A stretch of 55,093 nt of DNA from the NCBI RefSeq assembly GCF_009712475.1, contig NZ_VCJO01000024.1, positions 1 to 55,093 on the forward strand, in the 5' to 3' direction. The DNA is from Micromonospora sp. CP22 (GTDB taxonomy: Bacteria > Actinomycetota > Actinomycetes > Mycobacteriales > Micromonosporaceae). Position 1 is the stretch's first letter; every line of letters begins with the position of its first letter. A program made the position numbers and the translations under genes. Under the pieces are notes generated by a model. It did no database searches and had not been told where the DNA came from. It saw nothing but the letters and a program-made list of their open reading frames with translations. Shown here in pieces: positions 16,220 to 25,070 of this stretch.

Positions 16220-17967
16220 TGAACGTGTGGAAGCCCAAGAAGAGTGTCGCGGCCGGGGAGGGGATGCCCTCCCCGGCCGCGTTGTCGGTCACGCCCTGGC
16301 ATGTGCAGGTCGGCGACGGGTACGCCGCCACCTACGCGGTGTGCGGCTATCCGGCCGAGGTCGGCCCCGCCTGGCTTGACCCGCTGCTGTCCTATCCCGG
16401 ACGGGTCGACGTGGCGGTGCACGTGGCCCCTGTCGCGCCGCAGCTGGCCGCGCCGATGCTCAAACGCCAGCGCGCCCGCTTCGAATCGTCGCGCCGCCTC
16501 GATGCCGATCAGGGACGGCTCGGTGACCCGATGGTCGAGGCGGCAGCCGCCGACGCCGCCGATCTCGCCGAACGGGTCGCCCGTGGGGCGGCGAAGCTGT
16601 TCGACACCGGCATCTACGTCACCGTCCACGCCCGCACCCTGGACGAGCTGCGCACCGTCACCGCGGGCGTGAAGTCCGCCGCCGCGAGTGTTCTGCTGGA
16701 CCTGCAGCCGGCGACGTTCCGCCACCAGCAAGGCTGGGTGGCGACGTTGCCGGTCGGGGTGGACCCGCTGCAGATGCGCCGCATCCTCGACACCACCGCC
16801 CTCGCTGCCGCCTTCCCGCTCGCGTCGGCGGACCTCGCCGCTCCGGCCCCGGGTACCGTCGCCCCGCCCGAGGGCGTGCTCTACGGGGTCAACACGACCA
16901 GCAATGGGGTGCTGATCTGGGATCGGTGGGCGCAGGACAACCACAACAGCGTCGTCCTCGCCCGTTCCGGTGCGGGCAAGAGCTACTTCGTCAAGCTTGA
17001 AGTCCTGCGCAACCTGTACCAGGGCACGACCGTCAGCGTGATCGACCCGGAGGACGAGTACGCGCCCCTCGCCGAGCACGTCGGCGGCACCGTCGTGCAG
17101 CTCGGCCAGCCCGGCGTCCGCGTCAACCCCCTCGATCTTCCCACCGACAACCGGCCCGACACCTTGACCCGGCGTGGCCTGTACCTGCACACGCTGATCT
17201 CGGTGATGCTCGGCGCGGCACCGCCGCCGGCCGAACGCGCCGCCCTGGACCGGGCCATCACCACCACCTACGCCGCGGCGGGGATCACCGGCGACCCGGC
17301 CACCTGGACCACACCCGCCCCGTTGCTACGCGACCTGGCCGCCACCCTGGACGCGGACGACGATCCGGCCGCCGGGCAGCTCGCCGCGCGGCTCGCCCCG
17401 TGGACGGTGGGGAACTTCGCCAGCCTGTTTAGCGGGCCGACCACCACCAGCCCGACCGGACATCTGGTGGTGTGGTCGCTGCGGCACCTGCCCGACGAGC
17501 TACGTACCGTCGGCACGCTCCTGGCGTTGGACTCGATCTGGTCGGGCATCGACACCCCGACGACGAGTTCACGCCGGCGGCGCAAGCTCGTGGTGGTGGA
17601 CGAGGCATGGCTGCTGATGCGCAACGGCGAGGGCGCGCGGTTCCTGTTTCGGATGGCCAAAGCCGCCCGCAAGCGGTCCGCCGGGCTGTGTGTCATCACC
17701 CAGGACGCCGCCGACGTGCTCTCCACCGACCTCGGTCTCGCCGTCGTGTCCAACGCGGCGACCCAGGTGCTGATGCGCCAGAGCACGCAGTCCATCGACT
17801 CGGTGAGTGAGGCGTTCAGCCTGACCGCCGGGGAGTCGCGGTTGCTGCTGTCGGCGCCCAGGGGCGAGGGTCTGCTCGTCGCGGGCCCATCGCGCATCCC
17901 CTTCAGGAGCGTCGGGTCGGGCGCAGAGCATCGGATCGCCGTCACGGGTGTCGGGGAGGACGGATGA
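16219..17967 (+). CDS. VirB4-like conjugation ATPase (582 aa)
   Basis: This is the energising ATPase of the type IV secretion module. An N-terminal domain of about 225 residues precedes the RecA-like core, which has Walker A in LARSGAGKSYF (about 248-257) and Walker B in KLVVVDEAWLLM (about 456-467). FVIDPEDEY-type and QDAADVLS motifs follow. The C-terminal FRSVGSGAEHRIAVTG segment is close to the usual end of the family. I take the second ATG (16219), because GGAG lies six bases before it and only three before 16216. Its stop overlaps the next start. Confidence 0.85.
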   Translation: MNVWKPKKSVAAGEGMPSPAALSVTPWHVQVGDGYAATYAVCGYPAEVGPAWLDPLLSYPGRVDVAVHVAPVAPQLAAPMLKRQRARFESSRRLDADQGRLGDPMVEAAAADAADLAERVARGAAKLFDTGIYVTVHARTLDELRTVTAGVKSAAASVLLDLQPATFRHQQGWVATLPVGVDPLQMRRILDTTALAAAFPLASADLAAPAPGTVAPPEGVLYGVNTTSNGVLIWDRWAQDNHNSVVLARSGAGKSYFVKLEVLRNLYQGTTVSVIDPEDEYAPLAEHVGGTVVQLGQPGVRVNPLDLPTDNRPDTLTRRGLYLHTLISVMLGAAPPPAERAALDRAITTTYAAAGITGDPATWTTPAPLLRDLAATLDADDDPAAGQLAARLAPWTVGNFASLFSGPTTTSPTGHLVVWSLRHLPDELRTVGTLLALDSIWSGIDTPTTSSRRRRKLVVVDEAWLLMRNGEGARFLFRMAKAARKRSAGLCVITQDAADVLSTDLGLAVVSNAATQVLMRQSTQSIDSVSEAFSLTAGESRLLLSAPRGEGLLVAGPSRIPFRSVGSGAEHRIAVTGVGEDG

Positions 17968-19466
17968 TGACCGCCCCGACCTGGCCTGCCGAGGTGTGGC
18001 AGTGGGTCATCGCCCGGCCGTGGCTCGGTTTCCTCGCCGCCGCCGCGATCGTCGGCACGGTGTTCGCCCACGATCAGGTGCTCACCTGGCGGCACCGGCG
18101 GTTCGCGGCCGGCGCGCGGTGGTTGACCATCGCCGCGCCACCCGAGGTCACCGCCGAGGCCGCCGCCGCGTTCTGGAGCACCCTCATGGGTGTGCTGACG
18201 CCGTCGGTGTGGCGTCGGCGCGTGTTCGGCTACCCGCACGTCGGGTGGGAGTACACCTGGACCGGCCGCGCCCTGACCATCCGGGTCTGGGTGCCCGGGA
18301 CGGTGCCGCCCGGCGCGGTCGAGGCCGCCGTCCGGGCGGCCTGGCCCGCCGCCACCCTTACCACCGCCGTCGCTGCCGCGCCGATCCCAGGCGAGGTGGG
18401 CGATGAGGTGGGTGGGGCGCACTGGCCGCAGCACACCGACGTGTTGCCGCTGCGCGCCGAGCACGACGCCGATCCGCTGCGGGCGCTGCTCGCCGCCGGG
18501 GCCGAGGTCCGCCACCGGGAGCACGCGTGTGTGCAGATCCTCGCTCGCCCGGCACCCGCCGGACGGGTCCGCGCGGCTCGGCGGGCGGCGGCGGGCACCA
18601 GCACCCATCCGCACGGGCGGCCCGACGTGGCCGCTCGTGCCGTCTCCGGGGCGGCGCGGTTGGCGATCGAGCCTGTGCTGTGGCTGCTCGACGCGTTCAC
18701 GCCCGGCCCGGCCCGGACCCGCGCGCCGGCCACGGCGCGGCGGGTAGCCGAGCGGGACCCGGTTGCCAGCGCGGACGCCCGTACCGTCGTGGACAAGGCG
18801 GTGCGGGTGCCGCACTTCGAGATCGCGGTCCGGTTCGCCGTCGCCACCGACCCGGACACGACCCCACCGGATGCGCAGCGGGCGAAGCAGATCCGCGAGC
18901 GTCTGGTCGGGCTCGGGCACACGATCGCCTCGGCTGCCGCGGCGTACACGGGCCCGAACCGGCTGCGGCGGATGACGATGCCGCAACCGGTCGCCACGAT
19001 TGCCGGGCGCAGGTTACGGCGCGGGTTCCTGGCCACCGTGCCGGAACTCGCCGCCATGGCGGCGCTGCCACTGGACCTGGCGGTGCCGGGCCTGGACCGG
19101 GCGCGTGCGAAGGCCGTGCCGGCGCCGGTGCAGGTTCCCTCCGGCGGGCGTGGGGTGAAGGTGTTGGGCCGGTCGCAGATCGGCCACCACAGCGTCGGCC
19201 TGAGGGTGACCGACGCTCGCCAGCATGCTGGACGACTTCGCCCGCCGCGACCACCGCGTCAACGTCACACGCTCATCAACGGCGGAGTCGGACGTCCGGT
19301 TTTCGCCGTCACCACAGCTTACGCCACCTTTGAGGCGAATTTCTGGCGCAGGACACTAGCCCGCCTTCGCGCCTCACTTATGGCGGCTGGTCCAGCGATG
19401 GGGCGGAGCGAAGTCGTCGGCGGCAAGGTGCGCTTGCTCCATACGGATTCGTCAGACCGCTGGTAG
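17967..19466 (+). pseudogene. Truncated T4SS coupling-protein (TraG/VirD4-like) gene
   Basis: An N-terminal hydrophobic segment (WLGFLAAAAIVGTVFA) is followed by about 400 residues typical of the soluble N-terminal half of actinobacterial T4SS coupling proteins. The homologous pattern runs up to VLGRSQIGHHSVGLRVTDAR near residue 415. In this family a Walker A-containing ATPase domain follows at once. Here it is replaced by about 80 residues of unrelated, Arg/Pro-rich sequence ending at 19466. The ATPase core is missing, so the product could not act as a coupling protein. The break lies at about 19215-19235 and probably marks a deletion or insertion end point. The original start is at 17964 or 17967. 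Confidence 0.72.
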
Positions 19467-19506
19467 CGGGTTAGATCGCCAGCGAAAAGTGGCGGTTGGC
19501 GGGATC

Positions 19507-19536
19507 TTGACTGTCTCAGAGTCAATACATCATACT
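19507..19536 (+). promoter_or_regulatory. Candidate promoter with inverted repeat
   Basis: TTGACT at 19507-19512 and CATACT at 19531-19536, 18 bases apart, resemble -35 and -10 boxes. The -35 element is the left arm of a 6-bp inverted repeat, TTGACT...AGTCAA (19507-19525), so a repressor could block it. The local sequence is markedly AT-richer than its surroundings. It would drive the racemase-acyl-CoA dehydrogenase-hydratase operon. Confidence 0.5.
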
Positions 19537-19556
19537 TTTCACGGAGGTGACCATCC

Positions 19557-19631
19557 ATGGTCGTGACGACCCCCATCCACGTTGCGGCGCGGTCAGGCAG
19601 TCGGCCATCCGCATTCGCCCCCACAGCGTGA
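19557..19631 (+). CDS. Short upstream reading frame (24 aa), possible leader peptide
   Basis: The ATG at 19557 is preceded six bases upstream by GGAGGTGA, the best ribosome binding site in the window. The frame encodes only 24 residues beginning MVVTTPIHVAARSG. Its TGA overlaps a GTG (19628) that is in frame with the racemase gene. This arrangement suggests a translated leader coupled to the downstream gene, or the leftover start of a lost gene. No attenuator hairpin is evident. Confidence 0.4.
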   Translation: MVVTTPIHVAARSGSRPSAFAPTA

Positions 19632-19642
19632 GGGGCGGCCGC

Positions 19643-20449
19643 ATGGCAGATCTGAAGCACCTCGCGATGCTGAATTCCGACGGCAAGGCCCGTCCGCCGC
19701 TCAGGGACCCTGCCGGCATCAAGACGGCTCTGGTGGACTTGCGGGCGCGCGTGCTCGCCCGAACGCCCTACGACCGGTTGCTCACAGAGTTGATCACCCT
19801 CGACGCTGCCGAGCGAGCGGTCAAGCGCGGCTGTGACGCGCTGTTTATCGACACGTTCGGCGACTACGCCATCGACGCGGTACGGGCAGCCGTTGATGTG
19901 CCGGTCGTGGGCGCTGGCGAGGCGTCGCTGGCGGCAGCTTCGGTCTACGGGCGGTTCACGATCGTGACGGTGTGGCCCGAGTCCATGGGATTCATCTACG
20001 ACGAACGACTGCGCACCTGCCCGGGGGGTGAGAGTTGTGTCCGGGTGAACCACTTCTCGGCGGAGCGGGAACTCGACCGGGTCGGGAGCTCTCAGGGAAT
20101 CAAGGCACGAATGCTGCGCCACGAGCCTGGTCTCATCGACGATCTCGGGCAGGCGTGCCGGCAGGCCGCGATCGCCGACGAGGCGGCGGCGGTGCTGCTC
20201 GGGTGCACCTGCATGTCACCGATCGCCGCTGCGATCCAGGACCGGTGCGATGTTCCCGTCCTGGACCCGTCCGCTCTCGGCCAGCAGGCCGCCTTCAATG
20301 CGTTGCTTCAGGGCGGCCCGCCGAGTGCCCGGCCACGCACCGCCCGACGCGGCCAAGCCCGCGACCTTGTCGACCTCTGGCTGCGGCACGACACCGCGGC
20401 GACCGAATCCGACGCCTGTGACGTCTGCGTCATTGGCGAGCACGCCTGA
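19643..20449 (+). CDS. Asp/Glu/hydantoin racemase-superfamily protein (268 aa)
   Basis: The protein has the fold markers of the Asp/Glu racemase superfamily: CDALFIDTFGDYAIDAVR (residues 64-81), PVVGAGEAS (87-95), FTIVTVW, and a C-terminal VLLGCTCMSPIA with Cys188. Two-Cys racemases have a Cys in the first motif; here it is Thr71. One-base racemization is therefore unlikely. A single-Cys activity of the maleate isomerase or arylmalonate decarboxylase kind is more plausible, but unproven. The ATG at 19643 follows GAGGGG by seven bases; an in-frame GTG at 19628 is the alternative. It is the first gene of the operon. Confidence 0.75.
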   Translation: MADLKHLAMLNSDGKARPPLRDPAGIKTALVDLRARVLARTPYDRLLTELITLDAAERAVKRGCDALFIDTFGDYAIDAVRAAVDVPVVGAGEASLAAASVYGRFTIVTVWPESMGFIYDERLRTCPGGESCVRVNHFSAERELDRVGSSQGIKARMLRHEPGLIDDLGQACRQAAIADEAAAVLLGCTCMSPIAAAIQDRCDVPVLDPSALGQQAAFNALLQGGPPSARPRTARRGQARDLVDLWLRHDTAATESDACDVCVIGEHA

Positions 20450-20459
20450 GAGGATCCCC

Positions 20460-21614
20460 GTGACCGCCACCGCAGGTATCGAGGAGCTCGACGCCCTCCG
20501 GGTCGCCGTGCGCAGGCTGTGCGAGAAGTACGGCCACGACTACTACCTGCGCACCAGCGCGGAATCGGGGAACGCCCGCGAGTTCTGGGAGGAACTCGGC
20601 GACCTCGGCGCGTTGGGCGTCGCGATCCCGGAGGAGTACGGCGGCGGAGGGCAAGGAATCGAGGCCCTCGCCGTCGTCGCCGAGGAGATCGCCGCCTGCG
20701 GCCTACCTCTCATGCTCATCGCATTGTCGCCAGCGGTGTGCGCAACGATGTTGATCGACTTCGGGTCCGACGAGCAGCGTGCGTCCTGGCTCCCCGGCCT
20801 CGCCGACGGCTCCCGCGTGCTCGCGTTCGCCATCACCGAACCCGATGCGGGCTCCAACGCGCACAACATCTCCACGCGCGCCGTTTTCGAGGACGGCGAC
20901 TGGATCATCACCGGCCAGAAGTACTACGTCTCCCACGTCGACAACGCGGACGCGATGGTCGTCATCGCCAATGCCGCAGGAGGTCCCGACAACCTTCCGC
21001 CCGGCCCCAAGGCCTTCCTGGTACCCACTGACGCGCCGAACTTGAGCCGCACCCCGATCCCCGTGGAGATCATCTCGCCGGAGCGGCAGTATTCCCTGTT
21101 CTTTGATGCGGTCCGGGTGCCCGCGGACGCCATCGTTGGAGGCGAGCACGGCCTGCGCGTGCTCTTCACCGGGCTCAACCCCGAGCGCATCCTCAGCGCC
21201 GCCCTGCTCAACGGGATCGCGCGTTACGCGATCGAGAAGGCCGCCGACTATGCCAGGACGAGAATCGTCTGGAGCGAGCCGATCGGCACCCACCAGGCCA
21301 TCGCGCACCCACTGGCGCGAGCGGAGACCCGCCTGGCTGCGGCTCGGCTGCTCACCCTCGAGGCGGCACGGGCCGTGGACCGCGGGGAGACCGGCGGCGT
21401 CGCGGCCGCGATGGCAAAGGTGGAGGCGTCCGAGACGGCGTCCTACGCCCTCGACGTAGCCATCCAGACGCACGGTGGCAATGGGATGGCCCGGGAGTAC
21501 GGTCTGGCCACACTTTCCGGTCTGGTCCGATTGTTCCGGATCGCTCCGGTGAGCACGGAGATGCTGCTCAACCACATCGCCCACCGGGCCCTGCGACTGC
21601 CCCGCTCCTACTGA
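20460..21614 (+). CDS. Acyl-CoA dehydrogenase (384 aa)
   Basis: This is a full-length FAD-dependent acyl-CoA dehydrogenase. Visible features are GVAIPEEYGGGG (about 57-68), AFAITEPDAGSNAHNIS (about 122-138), WIITGQKYYVS (about 147-157), the central beta domain, and a C-terminal helical domain with THGGNGMAREYG. It ends MLLNHIAHRALRLPRSY, like the CaiA-type subfamily, and lacks the usual EGT motif carrying the catalytic Glu of short-chain enzymes. I take GTG at 20460 as start, ten bases after the racemase stop. Its TGA overlaps the next ATG by one base, so the genes are coupled. Confidence 0.85.
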   Translation: MTATAGIEELDALRVAVRRLCEKYGHDYYLRTSAESGNAREFWEELGDLGALGVAIPEEYGGGGQGIEALAVVAEEIAACGLPLMLIALSPAVCATMLIDFGSDEQRASWLPGLADGSRVLAFAITEPDAGSNAHNISTRAVFEDGDWIITGQKYYVSHVDNADAMVVIANAAGGPDNLPPGPKAFLVPTDAPNLSRTPIPVEIISPERQYSLFFDAVRVPADAIVGGEHGLRVLFTGLNPERILSAALLNGIARYAIEKAADYARTRIVWSEPIGTHQAIAHPLARAETRLAAARLLTLEAARAVDRGETGGVAAAMAKVEASETASYALDVAIQTHGGNGMAREYGLATLSGLVRLFRIAPVSTEMLLNHIAHRALRLPRSY

Positions 21615-22330
21615 TGAGCGGGCTCGCCGTCACCACCGTTGGCGCCGTGGTCACCGTCCACTTCGACGGCAGCCGCGGCAATGCCTTGGACCACGAGCGG
21701 TACGCCGGCTTACGCGCGGCTGCCGAGTTGGTCACGGCCGATCAGGTGCTGGTCCTGCGTGGCGCCGGCCGGCACTTCTGCACCGGCCAGGACCTCCGCC
21801 AGCATGAGGCCGCTGTGGCCGAAGGACGGGTCGTCGAGGAGTTGCAGCACGGTGCCTCCGCCGTGTTGGCCGTGCTGCGCTGCCGTGGCCCCGTCGTCGT
21901 GGCCGCGCAGGGCGCGTGTGTCGGAGCGGGGGCGCTGCTGGTGGCCTGCGCCGACGTGGCGGTGCTCGCTGAGGACGGCTGGCTGCGGCTACCGGAGCTC
22001 GAACTCGGGCTCCCACTCGGCGCGGCGGTGGCCGAACGGCTCCTCCCGCCCCCGTTGGTACGACGGATGATGCTCACCGGCGAACACGTGGAAGCGCGCA
22101 TGCTCGGCTCGTCCGGCGCTGCCCGCGTCGTGCCGCGAGGCGCCCTCGACGCAACCGTCACCCAGGTGGCGGACGCGCTCTGCCACCTCGATCCCGGCCC
22201 GAGGGCGGTGGCCCGCCGGCTGTGGGGAGACGACGAGCGGGAGCGAGCGGCAAGCGCCTACGAACGCGAGGTGGCGGCGTCGGTGGCGCTGCTGGTCGGC
22301 CCCGACTCGGCCGGCCGCAGCCGGGTCTGA
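21614..22330 (+). CDS. Enoyl-CoA hydratase/isomerase family protein (238 aa)
   Basis: The crotonase fold is recognisable from VLVLRGAGRHFCTGQDL (residues 44-60), which forms the first oxyanion-hole half, and from VVVAAQGACVGAGALLVACADVAVLAE (95-121), which forms the second. WLRLPELELGLPLG follows at the usual place of the second catalytic acid. It probably hydrates or isomerises the product of the upstream dehydrogenase. The last 24 codons overlap, on the other strand, the 3' end of the small amidase-partner gene. Confidence 0.8.
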   Translation: MSGLAVTTVGAVVTVHFDGSRGNALDHERYAGLRAAAELVTADQVLVLRGAGRHFCTGQDLRQHEAAVAEGRVVEELQHGASAVLAVLRCRGPVVVAAQGACVGAGALLVACADVAVLAEDGWLRLPELELGLPLGAAVAERLLPPPLVRRMMLTGEHVEARMLGSSGAARVVPRGALDATVTQVADALCHLDPGPRAVARRLWGDDERERAASAYEREVAASVALLVGPDSAGRSRV

Positions 22331-22527
22331 GCATCCAGGGCGGTCGCGATCCGGAATCCCAGCGCCGTCTCCTCCTCGTGGTCGATCGGGAGGTCGTGAA
22401 GCCGCTGCAGCGCCGACCGTAGGGCTGGATATCCCTTGACCGATGCCCGGATCTCTTCCTCGGTAGGCTGAAGACCAGCGGCGGCAAGCAGCACCCGTAC
22501 ACACTCGTCGGGGTCCGGAAACCTCAT
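22258..22527 (-). CDS. AtzG-like small amidase partner (89 aa)
   Basis: This small helical protein starts at an ATG overlapping the amidase stop (ATGA). Two helices separated by a YPALRSALQRLHDLPIDHEEETALGF-type segment resemble the GatC-like AtzG/DUF4089 subunits, which wrap and stabilise amidases such as AtzE. The C-terminal about 20 residues are Ser/Thr-rich and lie in the 73-base overlap with the convergent enoyl-CoA hydratase gene. Position and size support a heterodimer with the upstream amidase. The family call rests on pattern and context only. Confidence 0.6.
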   Translation of the reverse strand: MRFPDPDECVRVLLAAAGLQPTEEEIRASVKGYPALRSALQRLHDLPIDHEEETALGFRIATALDAQTRLRPAESGPTSSATDAATSRS

Positions 22528-23897
22528 CGCTCGTCCTCCGTCAGGTCGGGCGCCCGCAGGTGGTGGTCAGTAAGGTCCTGGAAGTGTCGTCCCGCGTCCA
22601 GGACCAGTTGGTCGGCGTGCGGGCGGCCGACGATCTGCAGGCCGACCGGCATCCCGTCGGCAAGGCCCATGGGCGCAGACAGCGCGGGGTTTCCGGTGGC
22701 GTTCCAGTACGCCGTCTGCAGCATCGCCACGACCTCGTCGAAGTCGAGCCCGTCGACCAGCGGTGCCGGCCGTGCGGCGGTGGGCGACAACACCAAGTCG
22801 ATGTCGTCGAACAGGTCGGCCACGGCCCGTACGAGGTGGCGGCGTACCCGCTGTACCTGCACGTAGTCGGCCGCCGACAGCAAGGCACCGGTGATGAGCG
22901 CCGACCTGGTCGGGCGGCCGTACTCCTCCCACCTGCGGCGCAGATCGGTGCGGTGGTAGGTCAGCGCCTCGGCGGCGAGGCCCAACATCGTGACGTCCAC
23001 GCCCTCGGCATAGTGCGGCAGCCTGATCTCGGTGACCACCGCTTCGGCCGCCGCGAACACCTCCGCCGCCTCCCGCGTCAGCCGGCATACCTCGGCTGTC
23101 GACACCTCCAGCGGGTCCACCGCAAGTGCGATGCGCAGTCCCCGCAACGGCCGCACAGGTTCGGGTGAGTACGCGAAGCCGTGACCGGTCGCGGCCGGGT
23201 CCTGCCCATCGGGTCCGGCGATCACTGACAGGAGCAGGGCACAGTCTTCCGCGGTTCGCGCCAACGGTCCCACGTGGTCGTAGGTCCAGCCCAGCGGGAA
23301 GACACCGGTTCGGGGAACCACTCCGTACGTCGGCTTGTGCCCGGTGACGCCGCACCACGCAGCAGGCATCCGTACCGATCCCGCGGTGTCGGTGCCTAGC
23401 CCGCCGAGGAAGAAGCCGGCAGCAATGCCCGAGCCGGTACCGGAGCTCGATCCACCGGTCCAGCGGAGCGGATCCCACGGGTTGCGCGGCATGGGGAATG
23501 GCTTGTCAGGATCGTTGAAGCCGAGCGCGTATTCCATCGTGCTGGTCTTGCCTGTAATGACGGCACCGGCCGCTCGCAGCCGCGCGACCGTCGGTGCATC
23601 GACTTGCGGATCACGCGCGATGAGGCTCTGTGCGGTCGTGGGAGCGCCGTACGTCGCGATGACGTCCTTGATCCCGAGCGGGATGCCGGCTAGCGGGCCA
23701 AGCGCTTCACCGCGTTCCCGTCGTGCGTCGACCTGCTCGGCCTCTGCCCAGGCGGCCTGCCCGCTTCGGTACAGGTAAACGCCCAACGACGAATCCCAGC
23801 GGTCGGCCGCGGCCTCGACCTCGTCGAGGAGCGCCGTCGCCGTCAGGGCCCCGGACTGAAGGTCGTGGAGCGACTGGGTGATCGTACGGGGTGTCAA
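22524..23897 (-). CDS. Amidase signature-family hydrolase (457 aa)
   Basis: The enzyme hydrolyses a carboxamide or related C-N bond with a Ser-cisSer-Lys triad. The Lys is in GIPLGIKDVI (Lys77), the cis-Ser in the WTGGSSSGTGSGIAAG loop (about 150), and the nucleophilic Ser in LGTDTAGSVRMPAAWCG (Ser174). I place the start at TTG 23897, which has GGGAGGAG about five to seven bases upstream and overlaps the MFS gene stop (TTGA). The frame stays open upstream but that is shadow of the transporter gene. The small AtzG-like partner and exporter in the same operon suggest processing of one specific amide in the pathway. Confidence 0.88.
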   Translation of the reverse strand: MTPRTITQSLHDLQSGALTATALLDEVEAAADRWDSSLGVYLYRSGQAAWAEAEQVDARRERGEALGPLAGIPLGIKDVIATYGAPTTAQSLIARDPQVDAPTVARLRAAGAVITGKTSTMEYALGFNDPDKPFPMPRNPWDPLRWTGGSSSGTGSGIAAGFFLGGLGTDTAGSVRMPAAWCGVTGHKPTYGVVPRTGVFPLGWTYDHVGPLARTAEDCALLLSVIAGPDGQDPAATGHGFAYSPEPVRPLRGLRIALAVDPLEVSTAEVCRLTREAAEVFAAAEAVVTEIRLPHYAEGVDVTMLGLAAEALTYHRTDLRRRWEEYGRPTRSALITGALLSAADYVQVQRVRRHLVRAVADLFDDIDLVLSPTAARPAPLVDGLDFDEVVAMLQTAYWNATGNPALSAPMGLADGMPVGLQIVGRPHADQLVLDAGRHFQDLTDHHLRAPDLTEDER

Positions 23898-25069
23898 GCG
23901 AACTCCTCCCTTGCCATGCGGCGAACGCCGGGAAGCACCCAGGCGGCCACGAGCGACGAGAGCACGACAGCCGCGACCAGCACGGCCGTCAGCGGGAACC
24001 GAGTCAGCACCGGGCCGGCCGCCAGGGCGGTGCCCGCGAGAGTGGCGAACGCAACGACCAGGTACGCCGAGTAGACCTCTGCTTCTCGACCCGGCGGGGA
24101 GATCACGCCGACGAGTGCGGCGCTTCCGAGCAGGCACAGCCCAGCGCCGAGGCCGAGCACCGCCGATCCCAGCATCACGGCGACGGGGGAGAGGCTGGCG
24201 ACACCGGCCGCCGTGGCGCTCCATCCGAGGAGGGCGAGGACCACGCCGAGTGCCATCGCCGTGGACCGCGACAGTCGTCGGCCGCCGAGCTGGGCCGCTA
24301 CGACCGCGACCAGCGTCAGCGAGACGAGGCGACCGCTCGCGGCCTCCGACGTCCAATCCATCCGGTGCGCGATCTGCGGGCCGAACGCACCGAACAGGCC
24401 AAAACACATGTTGGTGGAGAAGATGGCCACCGCGGCGACGGAGAAGCGACGCAGGAGGAGCCGAGGGACGCGCACGGCCTGCACGACACGTATGGACCCC
24501 GCGGCCGTCCGGTTGGTCCGGGAACGCGCCAGCGGCGCGAGCGGAAGCAACAGCAGGACGGCGATCACCAGGTAGGGGACCAGGAGCGGGCGATCAGACG
24601 TACTGGCCAGGCTCCCGGCGACGAATGGCCCGATGGCGACCCCGAGCGACACGCACAATGTGTTGACGAAGGAGCCCCGGTCCGGACCGTCGGGATGGGA
24701 CTTCATCAGAGCGGCCGCCGCCGAGCTGACCAGCAGTCCGGCGCCGGCGCCCTGGACGATGCGGCCACCGACCAGGGTGACTAGGTCGGTGGCGAACCCC
24801 AGGATGAGCATGGCGGCCAGCAGAACCGCCAGTCCGAGCAGAAGCGTATTGCGGCGCCCGAGTCGGTCCGAGAGGCCGCCGAGGCCGATGAGCACCAGCA
24901 CCACCCCGATGGGATAGCCGGCGAACACCAGGCTCACATGGTCGTCCCCGATGCCCCACTCCGCCTGGTACCTCGGGTAGAGCGGGGTTGGCGTGAAGCT
25001 GGCCATCATCGCGATGACCAGCAGGACGCAGGCTGCCCACAACAGGGGATCCCGCCGCGCCGACGCCAC
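23894..25069 (-). CDS. MFS transporter (391 aa)
   Basis: This 12-helix major facilitator has the loop 2-3 signature GLGGLSDRLGRRN near residues 64-76. Hydrophobic segments run throughout, and a central basic loop (ARSRTNRTAAGS) joins the two six-helix halves. The GTG at 25069 starts one base after the VOC gene stop. Upstream in-frame ATGs lie deep in that gene and are rejected. It may move the pathway substrate or product across the membrane; direction and ligand cannot be told. Confidence 0.8.
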   Translation of the reverse strand: MASARRDPLLWAACVLLVIAMMASFTPTPLYPRYQAEWGIGDDHVSLVFAGYPIGVVLVLIGLGGLSDRLGRRNTLLLGLAVLLAAMLILGFATDLVTLVGGRIVQGAGAGLLVSSAAAALMKSHPDGPDRGSFVNTLCVSLGVAIGPFVAGSLASTSDRPLLVPYLVIAVLLLLPLAPLARSRTNRTAAGSIRVVQAVRVPRLLLRRFSVAAVAIFSTNMCFGLFGAFGPQIAHRMDWTSEAASGRLVSLTLVAVVAAQLGGRRLSRSTAMALGVVLALLGWSATAAGVASLSPVAVMLGSAVLGLGAGLCLLGSAALVGVISPPGREAEVYSAYLVVAFATLAGTALAAGPVLTRFPLTAVLVAAVVLSSLVAAWVLPGVRRMAREEFA

Positions 25070-25070
25070 G

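Noticed and set aside
22524..24407. A 627-codon version of the amidase
   Set aside because: The N-terminal 170 codons lie in the transporter gene; the amidase family starts at TTG 23897 with a good ribosome binding site.
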